NCBI RefSeq assembly: GCF_042665075.1
Contig: NZ_JBHTBR010000005.1
Coordinates: 248,001-312,000 of the forward strand
Direction of reading: 5' to 3'
DNA length: 64,000 bases
Origin: Hirschia litorea
Lineage (GTDB): Bacteria; Pseudomonadota; Alphaproteobacteria; Caulobacterales; Hyphomonadaceae
Shown piece by piece: positions 9,544 to 18,693 of this stretch (position 1 is the first letter of the stretch; each line of letters begins with the position of its first letter). The notes under the pieces were generated by a model. That model did not search any database. It was given only the letters and a program-made list of their open reading frames with translations, and had not been told where the DNA came from. The position numbers and the translations under genes were made by a program.

Positions 9544-9937
9544 TGACTAGATGACCTATAAGCCGGGTTCTGTCCTCCGATAAACGGATGAGCGACCATT
9601 CATCTAGGATGACCTTTACAGATCACCTCATGCGACCAACCCGAACAGCACGCAGAAACGCATGTGGAGTAAACTCCCCCTGTTCCTATTCGGTCTTGCT
9701 CCAAGCGGGGCTTGCCATGCCAGCTTTGTTACCAAAGCCGCGGTGCGCTCTTACCACACCCTTTCACCCTTACCTTCAGCTTGCGCGTCCGGCGGTATCC
9801 TTTCTGTGGCGCTATCCCTCAAGCAGTGCGTATAAATACACCTTGCTTGGGCGGGCGTTACCCGCCGCCTTGTTTCTGTGGAGCCCGGACTTTCCTCTCG
9901 CAACAAATTGCCAGCGATCGCTCAGCCACCTAGTCAG
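9544..9937 (-). ncRNA. rnpB: RNase P RNA (bacterial class A)
   Basis: Catalytic RNA of RNase P, which trims the 5' leader of pre-tRNAs. Read on the minus strand the 5' part contains GAGAGGAAAGTCCGGGCTCC (about 9903-9884), the hallmark of conserved region I, followed by the GGCGGGTAACGCCCGCC hairpin. The 3' part ends with AGAACCCGGCTTATAGGTC, the universal conserved region V. The ends pair: GACTAG near the 5' end with CTAGTC at the 3' end (helix P1). The length, about 394 nt, is normal for Alphaproteobacteria. End positions are set from helix P1 and are good to a few bases. Confidence 0.95.
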
Positions 9938-9973
9938 GCTTCGCACATACCAAAGCACAGGCGTAAAGACCAG

Positions 9974-10669
9974 CTAATTTCTAAATTTGCGATAAAGGTC
10001 CGCTATCTGGAACACACGGGCCAACGTATCAACACACGCCTCCCCTGTTACATTTTCGGGCATCCACCTTTGCTGAAACGCAACCATGAAATCTCGCACT
10101 TCTTGCGCGTCTGGTTGCTCACTTATGCCATACCCGATATCCGATAGCATGTGCAAATGCCCAACACTCAGCGCCCCTTCATCAGAGACGGGCCATAAGC
10201 CAATCTCGTTTTCAGCCAACCTCTTCCAAGGAAACTTCTCTCCCGGATCAAGCTTCCGCCCCGGTGATATATCAGAGTGGCCGATTATATTATCAGCGTT
10301 TATAGCGTGACGCCCCACTATCTCCTTGCACAACTTTACCACTGCAAGAATCTGCACGTCTGGAAAGTCAGGCAACCCATAATCATGGCCACCGTTCACA
10401 ATCTCCACGCCAATGGATCGAGAATTTATATCCTCAAGACCACACCAACTTCCCACACCCGCATGCCAAGCACGCTTACCCTCATCAACCAACTGAAAAA
10501 CGCGCCCGTCTTCTTCGACCATATAATGCGCTGCAACTTTTGCGTCAGGGTCACACATGCGCGACAATGCAGCTTGACCAGTTTCCATGCCCGTATAATG
10601 CAAAACGAGCATCGACAGTGGCTGCCGACGCTCGTCAAAATTTTGACTTGGTGTTTGGATTATCTTCAA
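9974..10669 (-). CDS. N-acetylmuramoyl-L-alanine amidase, AmpD/AmiD type (amidase_2)
   Basis: Zinc amidase expected to cleave the MurNAc-L-Ala bond of peptidoglycan or anhydro-muropeptides. The 231-residue protein shows the amidase_2 core: LVLHYTGM with the first zinc His, VAAHYMVEEDGRVFQLV, KRAWHAGVGSWCG, NSRSIGVEIVNGG, and GHSDISPGRKLDPGEKFPW containing the later His/Asp ligands. No signal peptide is seen, which favours a cytoplasmic recycling role as in AmpD over a secreted one. It sits just beyond the RNase P RNA gene and downstream of the small membrane gene at 10704. Confidence 0.88.
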   Translation of the reverse strand: MKIIQTPSQNFDERRQPLSMLVLHYTGMETGQAALSRMCDPDAKVAAHYMVEEDGRVFQLVDEGKRAWHAGVGSWCGLEDINSRSIGVEIVNGGHDYGLPDFPDVQILAVVKLCKEIVGRHAINADNIIGHSDISPGRKLDPGEKFPWKRLAENEIGLWPVSDEGALSVGHLHMLSDIGYGISEQPDAQEVRDFMVAFQQRWMPENVTGEACVDTLARVFQIADLYRKFRN

Positions 10670-10703
10670 AACAGCACCACTAAGGTCACACTAGAAAAAA
10701 CGC

Positions 10704-11075
10704 CTAAGCGTCTGGCTCAATAACCCAGCCATCAGCTGTTTTATGGGCTTCTAATGTCTCACCCGATGATGATTTTTTAGATTGGCTTTGTTTTTGTGCT
10801 CCAAATACATGCGCCTTAGCAGAACTTGAAAATCCTGCACCAGACTCACGCATTGTCTCGCTACCTCTCGAACCACGCGTCACACGCACAGCCAAGTTCA
10901 AGAAAACCGCTGCCATAGCAATTAATAAACCAATGAAAGTTGTCGCGACAAGCGCAGCACCTGCCGCAAACACCACGAAAAATCCAAACCCGGCTCGCGC
11001 TATCCAGCCGCTAAACCGGCGGATATAAAATGCAAAGCGTGAAAAGAAATCATGTGTAGATGCAGATAGGGTCAT
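10704..11075 (-). CDS. Small membrane protein of unknown function
   Basis: I do not recognise this 123-residue protein. It has an amphipathic, Arg/Phe-rich N-terminus (about 1-28), then one long or two closely spaced hydrophobic segments (about 29-66, with VVFAAGAALVATTFIGLLIAM), and a polar Ser/Lys-rich tail. The tail and the Arg-rich region after the membrane segment are probably cytoplasmic. It lies between the TerB/J-domain gene and the amidase on the same strand with gaps of 34-55 bases, so the three may be co-transcribed. Confidence 0.7.
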   Translation of the reverse strand: MTLSASTHDFFSRFAFYIRRFSGWIARAGFGFFVVFAAGAALVATTFIGLLIAMAAVFLNLAVRVTRGSRGSETMRESGAGFSSSAKAHVFGAQKQSQSKKSSSGETLEAHKTADGWVIEPDA

Positions 11076-11129
11076 TTTATGTCTCTGAGTTGGGGATACA
11101 ATTTAAGATGTGTGCTCAAAGTCTTTTCG

Positions 11130-11909
11130 TCAATTGGGACTGATTAGAATTCCTCTTTCTGCGCGAATTCTTGCGAAGGCAGAGGTGATGGCCGCTGCTT
11201 TTTCATGCGCAACGCCTTCATAATCATCAGAAGCTTTCTTTGTGGCAACAATACGATCAGGATGATGATCCATCATTAATTGTCTATATGTACGCCGTAC
11301 CTCATCATAATCCGCCCCATGGGGCAGCCCTAACACTTGATAGGGATCATCCTTGTCGGTTCCCATATGCGCTGCTTGAATGCGCCTAAAATCGTCATCA
11401 GAGAAACCAAATGCTTCAGATACAGATTTTAGATATTCCAATTCATGTAGCGTCATTATGTTGTCTGCCAATGCAATCTGAAACAAGCCGTCCAGAATTC
11501 CTTCTAGCAGGCAAGGGCGATCCCCATATCGGCGCGCTATCTGCTTAGCATAGGCCTCATAGCCACGCACAGTTTGACGCGCGAGATTAAACACACGTCG
11601 AACGGAATCTTGATCTTCTGGCGCAGCCCTGAAGACACGTGAAAACATTTCCACTTCATCTTCAGTCACCAACCCATCAGCTTTTGCAAGCTTTGCGCCC
11701 AACCCGACGATTGCAGCTGTAAAGCTCACATCTCCGGGATCAGGCCCGCAAGACGCATCTGCTGGCATAATCTCCCGACCACAACCAGACCTCACATCAT
11801 ATTTACTGTTCGGCACACGCGCCATCGCTGTAGAGCCTGAATCAGGCACATCAGTTACTGGCGCAAAAAGCGTGTGGGCGATATTCGCCAATCGAGTCCA
11901 AATGCTCAT
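11130..11909 (-). CDS. TerB/J-domain co-chaperone (DjlA-like, soluble)
   Basis: Probable DnaK co-chaperone. The 259-residue protein has a TerB-like helical domain (about residues 60-165: VGLGAKLAKADGLVTEDEV, with acidic metal-type positions) followed by a C-terminal J domain (about 188-255) with DPYQVLGLPHGADYDEVRRTYRQL and an intact HPD motif in HHPDR. Classic DjlA has an N-terminal membrane anchor; this one has none visible, only a weakly amphipathic start. The link to the amidase two genes downstream is positional only. Confidence 0.85.
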   Translation of the reverse strand: MSIWTRLANIAHTLFAPVTDVPDSGSTAMARVPNSKYDVRSGCGREIMPADASCGPDPGDVSFTAAIVGLGAKLAKADGLVTEDEVEMFSRVFRAAPEDQDSVRRVFNLARQTVRGYEAYAKQIARRYGDRPCLLEGILDGLFQIALADNIMTLHELEYLKSVSEAFGFSDDDFRRIQAAHMGTDKDDPYQVLGLPHGADYDEVRRTYRQLMMDHHPDRIVATKKASDDYEGVAHEKAAAITSAFARIRAERGILISPN

Positions 11910-11969
11910 AAAGTTACTATGCCCGAAAATTCCGAGCTTTTTAAGACCCGATCACGCAATATTGATGGT

Positions 11970-12878
11970 TTAACGCTTCTGTCGCAGTTTAGTTTCACGC
12001 AATGCCTCGGCATTATCAGCAACAGCATCTTTCAATTCAGCCATTTCTTCACGCATGGACTTAATAAGCATCACAAGCTCAGCACGCTCAAGATGAGCTT
12101 CCTCTTGACCCTCTTTAAGATCATCCGCGACCTCTTCCATTTCCTGAACCTCTTCGCGAAAATCATCATTCAAAGATTCAACGATCAACGCCATAAACAA
12201 GTTCAAAACAGCAAAACTCACAAACACAATATATGTGAGGAAGAACATCCACGCATACGGATGCCCCGCATCCATAACTGGCTGCACCACCTCCATGCGC
12301 CAACCATCCATAGTCATGACCTGAAATAACGACAGAGCGCTTGCAGGCAAAGAGCCAAACAGCACAGGATTGGTTTCTGAATATAGCGTAGTCGCCATCA
12401 CAGACGCGACATAGATCATCAAGCCCAGCACTGCCAGAATCGCCCCCATTCCCGGAATAGCCCGCAGCAATGCCTCCACAATCCGTCGCAACATAGGCAC
12501 TATCGAAATCAGTCGAAGCACACGCAATACCCGCATCGCGCGCAAAACAGATAATGGACCCGCCCCAGGCACCAACGCGATAGACACGATCGCAAGGTCA
12601 AACACATTCCAACCGCTTTTGAAAAAGCCCCAACGATACGCAATCAATTTTAGACCAATTTCCATTACGAAAATGCTAGTCACAATACCATCAAAGGCAT
12701 GCATGGCTCTCACCCAGCCAGTTGGCCACACATCATAAGTGCCCATACCTAAAGTGATTGCGTTCACCACAATGATCACTGTGATAAAAGGCGCAAACCA
12801 TTTATGCTCAACAACGGATATAGCCCACTTGCGAGCACCAGATAGTTTTTTATCTTTGGTCAAATCTACACTACTCAT
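11970..12878 (-). CDS. Voltage-gated cation channel, bacterial NaChBac/BacNav family
   Basis: One-domain six-helix channel that would assemble as a tetramer in the inner membrane. In the 302-residue protein: S1-S3 hydrophobic segments (about 28-105), an S4 voltage sensor with Arg at 113, 116, 119 and 122, pore helix and filter near 183-193 (LFQVMT then MDGW), S6 (about 208-235) and a C-terminal acidic coiled coil (about 240-300) as in NavMs or NavAb. The filter reads T-M-D-G-W where well-studied sodium channels have T-L-E-S-W, so ion selectivity cannot be assumed. It stands alone between the J-domain gene and the ABM gene. Confidence 0.9.
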   Translation of the reverse strand: MSSVDLTKDKKLSGARKWAISVVEHKWFAPFITVIIVVNAITLGMGTYDVWPTGWVRAMHAFDGIVTSIFVMEIGLKLIAYRWGFFKSGWNVFDLAIVSIALVPGAGPLSVLRAMRVLRVLRLISIVPMLRRIVEALLRAIPGMGAILAVLGLMIYVASVMATTLYSETNPVLFGSLPASALSLFQVMTMDGWRMEVVQPVMDAGHPYAWMFFLTYIVFVSFAVLNLFMALIVESLNDDFREEVQEMEEVADDLKEGQEEAHLERAELVMLIKSMREEMAELKDAVADNAEALRETKLRQKR

Positions 12879-12887
12879 TGTATTGAA

Positions 12888-13166
12888 TTACCCGATAGGC
12901 TGTGTTGTTGCGATACGTTCCATTCCAGCAATTAGCGGACGCCCCGCTCCAATTGCTGCTTGCACAGAAGGCAATTGCAAAGATGCAACATGACTGGCCT
13001 CATCCTTCCAGACCTCAGTGACCCAAAGCACATTCGTATCCGACGCACACAATCCAATCACATAACTTACGCAATTGGGCATATCACGTGTTCCATCTCG
13101 CAAAATCTGCGCAAGCGCATCACGCTCGCCTGCGACGGCAGTTATTTTTCCGATGAGTCCGTACAA
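12888..13166 (-). CDS. ABM-domain protein (putative quinol monooxygenase, YgiN-like)
   Basis: The 92-residue protein has the ferredoxin-like antibiotic-biosynthesis-monooxygenase fold pattern: an N-terminal strand GLIGKITAVAGERDAL, a central SYVIGLCASDTNVLWVTEVWKDEASHVASL and a helical end. Proteins like this are usually small dimers acting on quinones or quinone-like substrates, but the family also contains members with no known activity. It ends 9 bases before the ion-channel ATG on the same strand, so the two are likely in one transcript. Confidence 0.78.
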   Translation of the reverse strand: MYGLIGKITAVAGERDALAQILRDGTRDMPNCVSYVIGLCASDTNVLWVTEVWKDEASHVASLQLPSVQAAIGAGRPLIAGMERIATTQPIG

Positions 13167-13314
13167 GATAGCCCCCGCAATTTACCATGAATGAAACCTG
13201 CTGGTGACTATGCAAAATTGTACGCAGAAAAACTAGAGCAAATTCACGTACAATCCACCCTTAACAAAGATGTAAGACTAAACTGGAACACCTCGTATCA
13301 TCTTCGTTTTTGGA

Positions 13315-13809
13315 TTAGGAGGTGTGATCAGCCACAACCAGCCACTCTCCCGCTTGTTTCTCTAGGATCAATGTAAACAACCCACCGACATCCCCCTCTT
13401 TTGGACGCGCCAAAAACCATCGACCAAATACCATAGCATCGGTATCAGTGAACACGCGCACCTCCTGAATTTCCATGGAAATCTTTCCCATCTTTTCAGG
13501 TGTATCATAGCGCGATTTATAGCGGCTAAGTGTTTCATCATACCCCCAAGTGATATTATCACCGGATGCAAAACGCAGATTTTCCGAAGGAAGATACCCC
13601 TTCATGAAGCCATCTATATCGCCATTATTCCAAGCCGCGTTCTGCTGTTTCAGCAAAGCACGAATTTCAAAATCAGCTTGCTTCTGAACTTTCTTAAACG
13701 CAGCAACGCGCACTTGCTCAACTAAAATTGGATCTGGCGCAGTTGCACACCCACCCAATATCGCAAATCCCAATACAACCGAACCCAAGATGAGTGATGC
13801 ACGCTTCAT
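13315..13809 (-). CDS. Lipoprotein with SnoaL/DUF4440-like (NTF2 fold) domain
   Basis: The 164-residue protein starts with a lipoprotein signal (hydrophobic run then lipobox LGGC, Cys about 21), so the mature part is likely anchored to a periplasm-facing membrane. The rest matches the NTF2-like pattern of the YybH/DUF4440 group: LLKQQNAAWNNGDIDGFMKGY, a middle strand block and a final VADHTS. Such domains bind small ligands or act as unknown enzymes; no catalytic role can be assigned. Confidence 0.8.
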   Translation of the reverse strand: MKRASLILGSVVLGFAILGGCATAPDPILVEQVRVAAFKKVQKQADFEIRALLKQQNAAWNNGDIDGFMKGYLPSENLRFASGDNITWGYDETLSRYKSRYDTPEKMGKISMEIQEVRVFTDTDAMVFGRWFLARPKEGDVGGLFTLILEKQAGEWLVVADHTS

Positions 13810-13908
13810 GAAATCTTCCCCTTCACAATTATTTCAAGGATAAACGGATTTCACACCAAAATACTAGCTGCATTCACTTTAAAACGGCGCTCAGCTTTAT
13901 CATTCCCC

Positions 13909-14607
13909 TTATTGGATATTCACTTTCAGAAAAAACACCTCCTGAACAACGGGCTTCCCATCCGAGACCTTCGGAGCAAATAACATTCTAGGCACATGCT
14001 TCTCAATAGACTTTGCAACCGCTTCTTCCTCGCAGACGGCCTTTGCGTTCATTGGTCGCCCATATTCAGAAATACTGAATACAACATCACACTTAGACTT
14101 TGGGATATCTCCCCCTCGAAAATCCTGCCTTAAATAGAAAAGCGTTCTATCGCGTAGCGCAATGGCATCTCTATCAGCCACGAATATAGACGCATCATGC
14201 GCATCCCGATTAGCGTCCACCCATTGGGTCAATTGATCAAAGAAAACAACGTCTCTGCCTTTTTGCTCAAGGAACTTCCGCATAACTGGCATAAATTTTT
14301 GAGCGGAGGCAAAATCGCTTATCGCGACCGCAGACTTATACCCAAAGTCCGCAATATCATAACGCTGCTGACATCCTAGCTTATCATCCATTAATTCGCT
14401 TGCGATCGTGAGGGCCTTGGAAAACTCTCTCTCATCATGTGCCAGCTTTAGAGCCAGCTCGACGAGGCTTACATCCTTGTTAGACCGAAAATTCATACAC
14501 TTTGATTTAGCCCAATTTGGGCCCTCAAATTCGCTTTTAGCCTCCGCAAAAGCAGAACTGTTCCACGAACAAGCCATGCTCAAGAGCGCTATCCACATAA
14601 TTCTCAT
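13909..14607 (-). CDS. Secreted protein with TonB-C-like C-terminal domain
   Basis: The ATG at 14607 is preferred because it is preceded by a GGGGAAG site about 6-12 bases upstream and gives a clean signal peptide (MRIMWIALLSMACSW...AFA); the frame stays open back to 14658. The mature protein is about 210 residues. The first part is helical and unrecognised. The end (CDVVFSISEYGRPMNAKAVC then PRMLFAPKVSDGKPV) resembles the TonB C-terminal fold seen in many small periplasmic proteins of Hyphomonadales. No membrane anchor for a real TonB is present, so an energy-transducing role is not supported. Confidence 0.65.
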   Translation of the reverse strand: MRIMWIALLSMACSWNSSAFAEAKSEFEGPNWAKSKCMNFRSNKDVSLVELALKLAHDEREFSKALTIASELMDDKLGCQQRYDIADFGYKSAVAISDFASAQKFMPVMRKFLEQKGRDVVFFDQLTQWVDANRDAHDASIFVADRDAIALRDRTLFYLRQDFRGGDIPKSKCDVVFSISEYGRPMNAKAVCEEEAVAKSIEKHVPRMLFAPKVSDGKPVVQEVFFLKVNIQ

Positions 14608-14692
14608 ATGCATCTTCCCCAACAAATTTTGGGAAAGATTAACCACCTCAAACAACACGTCAAGGTAGTTTTATGCTACCTTAGCGGCAAAT

Positions 14693-17347
14693 TTACAGGG
14701 CATTAGGGTCGTAATTCAGGATAGGCCCAAGCCAGCGTTCGGCTTTACGAAGCTCCCATCCCTTACGCTCCGCATAGCTCTCAACTTGGTCTTTTTCGAT
14801 CCGTCCAACGGCAAAATATGCTGTCTCTGGATGAGCGAAATAAAGCCCTGACACAGATGCAGGCGGTGTCATCGCAAAGGATGTTGTCAATTCAACACCT
14901 GTACGCTCTGTTGCTTCCAACAACTTAAACAGAGTTTCTTTTTCTGTGTGATCCGGTTGAGAAGGATAGCCCGGGGCCGGTCGAATACCATCATATTCTT
15001 CCTTCACAAGCGCCTCATTATCAAACGCTTCGTTAGGCGCATAACCCCAAATGGATTTACGCACACGCTCATGAAGCATTTCAGCAAATGCTTCTGCAAA
15101 ACGATCCGCCAATCCTTTTACAAGTATAGAAGAGTAATCATCTCCCGCTTCAGCAAACTCTTTAGCTTTCTCATTCTCACCATGCCCAGCAGTTACCACA
15201 AAACCACCGAGCCAATCAGCGCCCTCACCTTTGGGTGCGATATAGTCTGATAGTGCTGTCTGACCCCGATCATTTTCTTTGATCATTTGCTGACGGATTG
15301 TAAAGAAGCGTGCAGCTTCCTCATCGCGCTCTTCCGAATTCCAAACGACAATATCATCCCCGTCAGCATTTGCAGGCCAAATGCCAACTACGCCCTTACA
15401 AGTCAGCCATTGCTCGCCAATCAAACGCTGCATCATCGCTTGCGCATCGGCCCACAATGTACGCGCAGCTTCTCCGCGTTTTTCGTCTTCAAGTATCGCT
15501 GGGAAAGAGCCCTTCAAATCCCAACTCATGAAAAACGGTGTCCAATCAATATAACGCGCCAATTCAGCTAGATCGACATCTTCAATTGTTGTCAGTCCAG
15601 GGTTTAATGGTTTAGGCGGTGTGTATGCAGACCAATCAATCTTCGTTTTATCAGTGCGCGCCTCTTCAATCGGCATACGTGGCTTCGCAACACCACCAGA
15701 ACGACGTTCACGAATGCGCGCAAAATTGGCTTTTGTGTTTTCCCAGAATGCTGGACGATCTTCATCTGAGAGTAACTGACCAACCACAGGCACAGCACGA
15801 CTTGCATCCAAAACGTGAATAATCGGCGCAAGGTTGAAGACTGGCTCAATCTTAACCGCAGTGTGCGCAGGACTTGTCGTCGCTCCACCAATCATAAGCG
15901 GCAATTTAATATCCCGTCGCTGCATCTCAGCCGCCACAAATACCATCTCGTCGAGCGATGGCGTAATCAGACCTGATAGCCCGATAATATCCACCTTTTG
16001 TTTGATGGCCTCTTCCAGAATTTTTTCCGCTGGAACCATCACACCAAGGTCGATAATCTCATATCCATTACAAGCTAAAACCACACCCACAATATTTTTC
16101 CCAATATCGTGTACGTCACCTTTCACGGTCGCCATCAAAACTTTACCGTTAGACTCGTCTTGCGTGCCCAGCTCTTCTTTCTCTTCTTCCATGAAAGGAA
16201 GCAAATGCGCGACAGCCGCCTTCATCACACGCGCAGATTTCACCACCTGCGGAAGGAACATCTTACCTGCCCCAAACAAGTCCCCTACCACGTTCATACC
16301 GTCCATCAACGGCCCCTCAATCACATGCAGAGGACGAGCAAAGCTCAAGCGAGCCTCCTCGGTATCATCAACGATAAATTCTGTAATCCCACGCACTAAA
16401 GCATGCTCAATCCGCTTCTCTACAGATTGTTCTCGCCAAGACATATCCTTGACGACTTCAGCGCCTTTTTGTCCGCGATATTTTTCAGCCAAATCAACAA
16501 GACGTTCAGTACTATCAGCACGACGGTTCAAGATAACGTCTTCAACAGCCTCACGTAGATCAGCGTCAATATTATCATAAATATCAAGCTGGCCTGCATT
16601 CACAATCCCCATATCCATTCCTGCGGGAATAGCGTGATATAGAAATACAGAGTGCATTGCGCGGCGTACCGGTTCATTCCCACGGAAGGAGAATGACACG
16701 TTTGAAAGACCACCAGATATATGACAACCCGGGCATTCTTTACGAATCCTGCGCGTAGCTTCGATAAAATCTACTGCATAATTATTGTGCTCTTCGATAC
16801 CTGTAGCGACAGCAAAAATATTAGGATCGAAAATAATGTCGTTCGGATCAAAACCGACTTTCTCGGTCAATACCTTGTAAGCGCGGGTACAAATTTCAAC
16901 CTTGCGGTCTTCCGTATCCGCCTGCCCAACTTCATCAAAAGCCATCACAACAGCCGCCGCCCCGAAAGACATCACCTTGCGTGCATGCTCAATGAATTGC
17001 GCCTCTCCTTCTTTCAAAGAAATAGAGTTTACAATGGTCTTGCCCTGCACACACTGAAGACCAGCCTCGATAACGTTCCATTTAGAAGAGTCGATCATTA
17101 CAGGCACGCGCGCAATATCAGGCTCTGCTGCGATTAGATTCAAGTATGTGATCATGGCCTTTTCGCCATCGAGCATACCCTCATCCATATTCACATCAAT
17201 AATTTGCGCACCATTCTCCACTTGCTGGCGCGCGACATCTACTGCGGTGGCATAATCGCCTTCAAGGATGAGTTTTTTAAAGCGGGCAGAACCTGTGACA
17301 TTCGTGCGCTCACCAACATTGACGAAGCTAGCTGTAGGTTTGGTCAT
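14693..17347 (-). CDS. metH: Cobalamin-dependent methionine synthase, C-terminal subunit (folate, B12 and reactivation domains)
   Basis: Carries the methyl group from methyltetrahydrofolate through cobalamin to homocysteine held by the partner subunit. The 884-residue protein begins with the pterin-binding domain (NVGERTNVTGSARF), then the B12 cap helices (about 290-390), the B12-binding GDVHDIGKN motif with the lower-ligand His (about 408-416) and GLSGLITPS, and finally the SAM-dependent activation domain containing RPAPGYPSQPDH. The homocysteine domain is absent and is encoded separately at 17641-18693. Its ATG overlaps the stop of the small membrane gene (ATGA). Confidence 0.97.
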   Translation of the reverse strand: MTKPTASFVNVGERTNVTGSARFKKLILEGDYATAVDVARQQVENGAQIIDVNMDEGMLDGEKAMITYLNLIAAEPDIARVPVMIDSSKWNVIEAGLQCVQGKTIVNSISLKEGEAQFIEHARKVMSFGAAAVVMAFDEVGQADTEDRKVEICTRAYKVLTEKVGFDPNDIIFDPNIFAVATGIEEHNNYAVDFIEATRRIRKECPGCHISGGLSNVSFSFRGNEPVRRAMHSVFLYHAIPAGMDMGIVNAGQLDIYDNIDADLREAVEDVILNRRADSTERLVDLAEKYRGQKGAEVVKDMSWREQSVEKRIEHALVRGITEFIVDDTEEARLSFARPLHVIEGPLMDGMNVVGDLFGAGKMFLPQVVKSARVMKAAVAHLLPFMEEEKEELGTQDESNGKVLMATVKGDVHDIGKNIVGVVLACNGYEIIDLGVMVPAEKILEEAIKQKVDIIGLSGLITPSLDEMVFVAAEMQRRDIKLPLMIGGATTSPAHTAVKIEPVFNLAPIIHVLDASRAVPVVGQLLSDEDRPAFWENTKANFARIRERRSGGVAKPRMPIEEARTDKTKIDWSAYTPPKPLNPGLTTIEDVDLAELARYIDWTPFFMSWDLKGSFPAILEDEKRGEAARTLWADAQAMMQRLIGEQWLTCKGVVGIWPANADGDDIVVWNSEERDEEAARFFTIRQQMIKENDRGQTALSDYIAPKGEGADWLGGFVVTAGHGENEKAKEFAEAGDDYSSILVKGLADRFAEAFAEMLHERVRKSIWGYAPNEAFDNEALVKEEYDGIRPAPGYPSQPDHTEKETLFKLLEATERTGVELTTSFAMTPPASVSGLYFAHPETAYFAVGRIEKDQVESYAERKGWELRKAERWLGPILNYDPNAL

Positions 17348-17631
17348 TTTTCGTCTTTCGTTTGGGTATCTGCATCAGATTTTCCACTGACATCATTTTG
17401 TTTTTGATCAGGGCCATAATTACCCAATGCCTGCACAAAGGAGACAATCGCCATTACAGTCGCAAATCCTGCAAGGATAATTTTCATAGTGTAGGAGATA
17501 TCCAAACTCTCAGCACGCGTAAACACGATATAAGCAGCCACCCCCCACGCCACAGCCAACGCCATGCGTAGCAAGAAACGCCCTATTTTCGCTTCACCAG
17601 ATTCAAGCAGTTTAGACGGATCATCACTCAT
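17344..17631 (-). CDS. Small two-helix membrane protein within the metH operon
   Basis: Unrecognised 95-residue protein. Two hydrophobic segments (about residues 20-38, LLRMALAVAWGVAAYIVF, and 47-66, MKIILAGFATVMAIVSFV) are followed by a Lys/Asp/Gln-rich tail. The ATG at 17631 is chosen over a GTG at 17640 because GGTGA lies at the right distance upstream. It starts 10 bases after the stop of the homocysteine subunit and overlaps the cobalamin subunit by 4 bases, so it is embedded in the operon. Nothing in its sequence suggests a direct part in methyl transfer. Confidence 0.75.
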   Translation of the reverse strand: MSDDPSKLLESGEAKIGRFLLRMALAVAWGVAAYIVFTRAESLDISYTMKIILAGFATVMAIVSFVQALGNYGPDQKQNDVSGKSDADTQTKDEK

Positions 17632-17640
17632 GAAATTCAC

Positions 17641-18693
17641 CTAGCTTAATACAAATGGCTCAAGGCCAGCCAAGCGCATAGCTGGATCAATTTCAGGTAC
17701 TTGCCTTGGCTTACTTGCTCTCACAGCCTTGGCAATAGCATCTATGTGCGCCGGCGTCGTGCCGCAACACCCACCCAACACGTTCACAATTCCATCTTTT
17801 GCCCACGCTTTAAGGTGTGTTGCCTGCTCGTCTGGCAAAACATCGTATTCACCAAACTCATTTGGTAAGCCTGCATTTGGGTATGCCAACACACGTGTAT
17901 CTGCCACACGCGATAAAGCCGCCACATACTGACGCATCAAATCTGCACCTAGCGCACAATTAAGCCCTATCGCCCATGGCTTCGCATGACGTACAGAATA
18001 CCAAAATGCTTCCGTTGTTTGCCCTGATAAAGTGCGTCCTGATGCGTCTGTAATCGTACCCGACAATACAATCGGACGCGTCTCACCTGAATCAAATTCC
18101 CAATCTTTTACAGCCTTGATCGCAGCCTTCGCGTTCAAGGTATCGAATATAGTTTCGATCAGAAACACATCCGAAAACTCAGCCATGGCAACAACTTGCT
18201 CATAATAAGCTTTGCGGACATCTTCAAAGGTCACTTCGCGGAACCCCGGATCATTTACATCCGGTGAAAGAGAGAGCGTTTTATTCGTTGGCCCTATCGC
18301 AGACCAAACAGCCTTAGGGCTATCTTCTGTCTCAAACTCATCCGCAACTTCACGTGCTAATCTAGCACCCTCACGCGCTATTTCGGCGGCAAGGGATTCA
18401 AGTTTATAGTCAGCCTGCGCTATTGTTGTTGCGGAGAAGGTATTTGTTTCAGCAATGTCAGCACCTGCATTAAAATATCGCCGATGCACTTCTTTAACAG
18501 TTTCAGGCTTCGTGAGGTTGAGAAGGTCGTTATTACCTTTCAAGAAGCGATCCACATCCTTAAATTGCTCACCTCTAAAATCTTCTTCAGTGAGCTTAAA
18601 GGTTTGAAGCTCCGTTCCCATAGCTCCATCTAGGATCAGAATGCGCTCATCCGCAATCTTGGTGATTTTTTCTAATCTTTGCTCGCGGTTCAT
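17641..18693 (-). CDS. metH: Methionine synthase, N-terminal homocysteine S-methyltransferase subunit
   Basis: Binds homocysteine through zinc and accepts the methyl group from the cobalamin subunit. The start at 18693 overlaps the metF stop (ATGA) and has AGAGG 8 bases upstream; the frame extends back to 18732 inside metF but without support. The 350-residue protein shows ILDGAMGTELQ at the start, NTFSATTIAQ, and the zinc-ligand cysteines in GLNCALGADLM and in VLGGCCGTTPAHI near the C-terminus. It equals the first third of E. coli MetH; splitting of MetH this way is known in Caulobacter relatives. Confidence 0.95.
   Translation of the reverse strand: MNREQRLEKITKIADERILILDGAMGTELQTFKLTEEDFRGEQFKDVDRFLKGNNDLLNLTKPETVKEVHRRYFNAGADIAETNTFSATTIAQADYKLESLAAEIAREGARLAREVADEFETEDSPKAVWSAIGPTNKTLSLSPDVNDPGFREVTFEDVRKAYYEQVVAMAEFSDVFLIETIFDTLNAKAAIKAVKDWEFDSGETRPIVLSGTITDASGRTLSGQTTEAFWYSVRHAKPWAIGLNCALGADLMRQYVAALSRVADTRVLAYPNAGLPNEFGEYDVLPDEQATHLKAWAKDGIVNVLGGCCGTTPAHIDAIAKAVRASKPRQVPEIDPAMRLAGLEPFVLS

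Noticed and set aside
9588..9977. 129-codon plus-strand ORF
   Set aside because: It lies across the RNase P RNA gene, whose conserved sequences and end-pairing explain the region.
13909..14607. TonB energy transducer
   Set aside because: It has a cleavable signal peptide instead of an anchor and no Pro-rich spacer, and no ExbB/ExbD genes are present.
15834..16580. 248-codon plus-strand ORF
   Set aside because: It is antisense to the conserved B12-binding and pterin region of metH; the Ser/Ile-rich translation is typical of a reverse-frame shadow.
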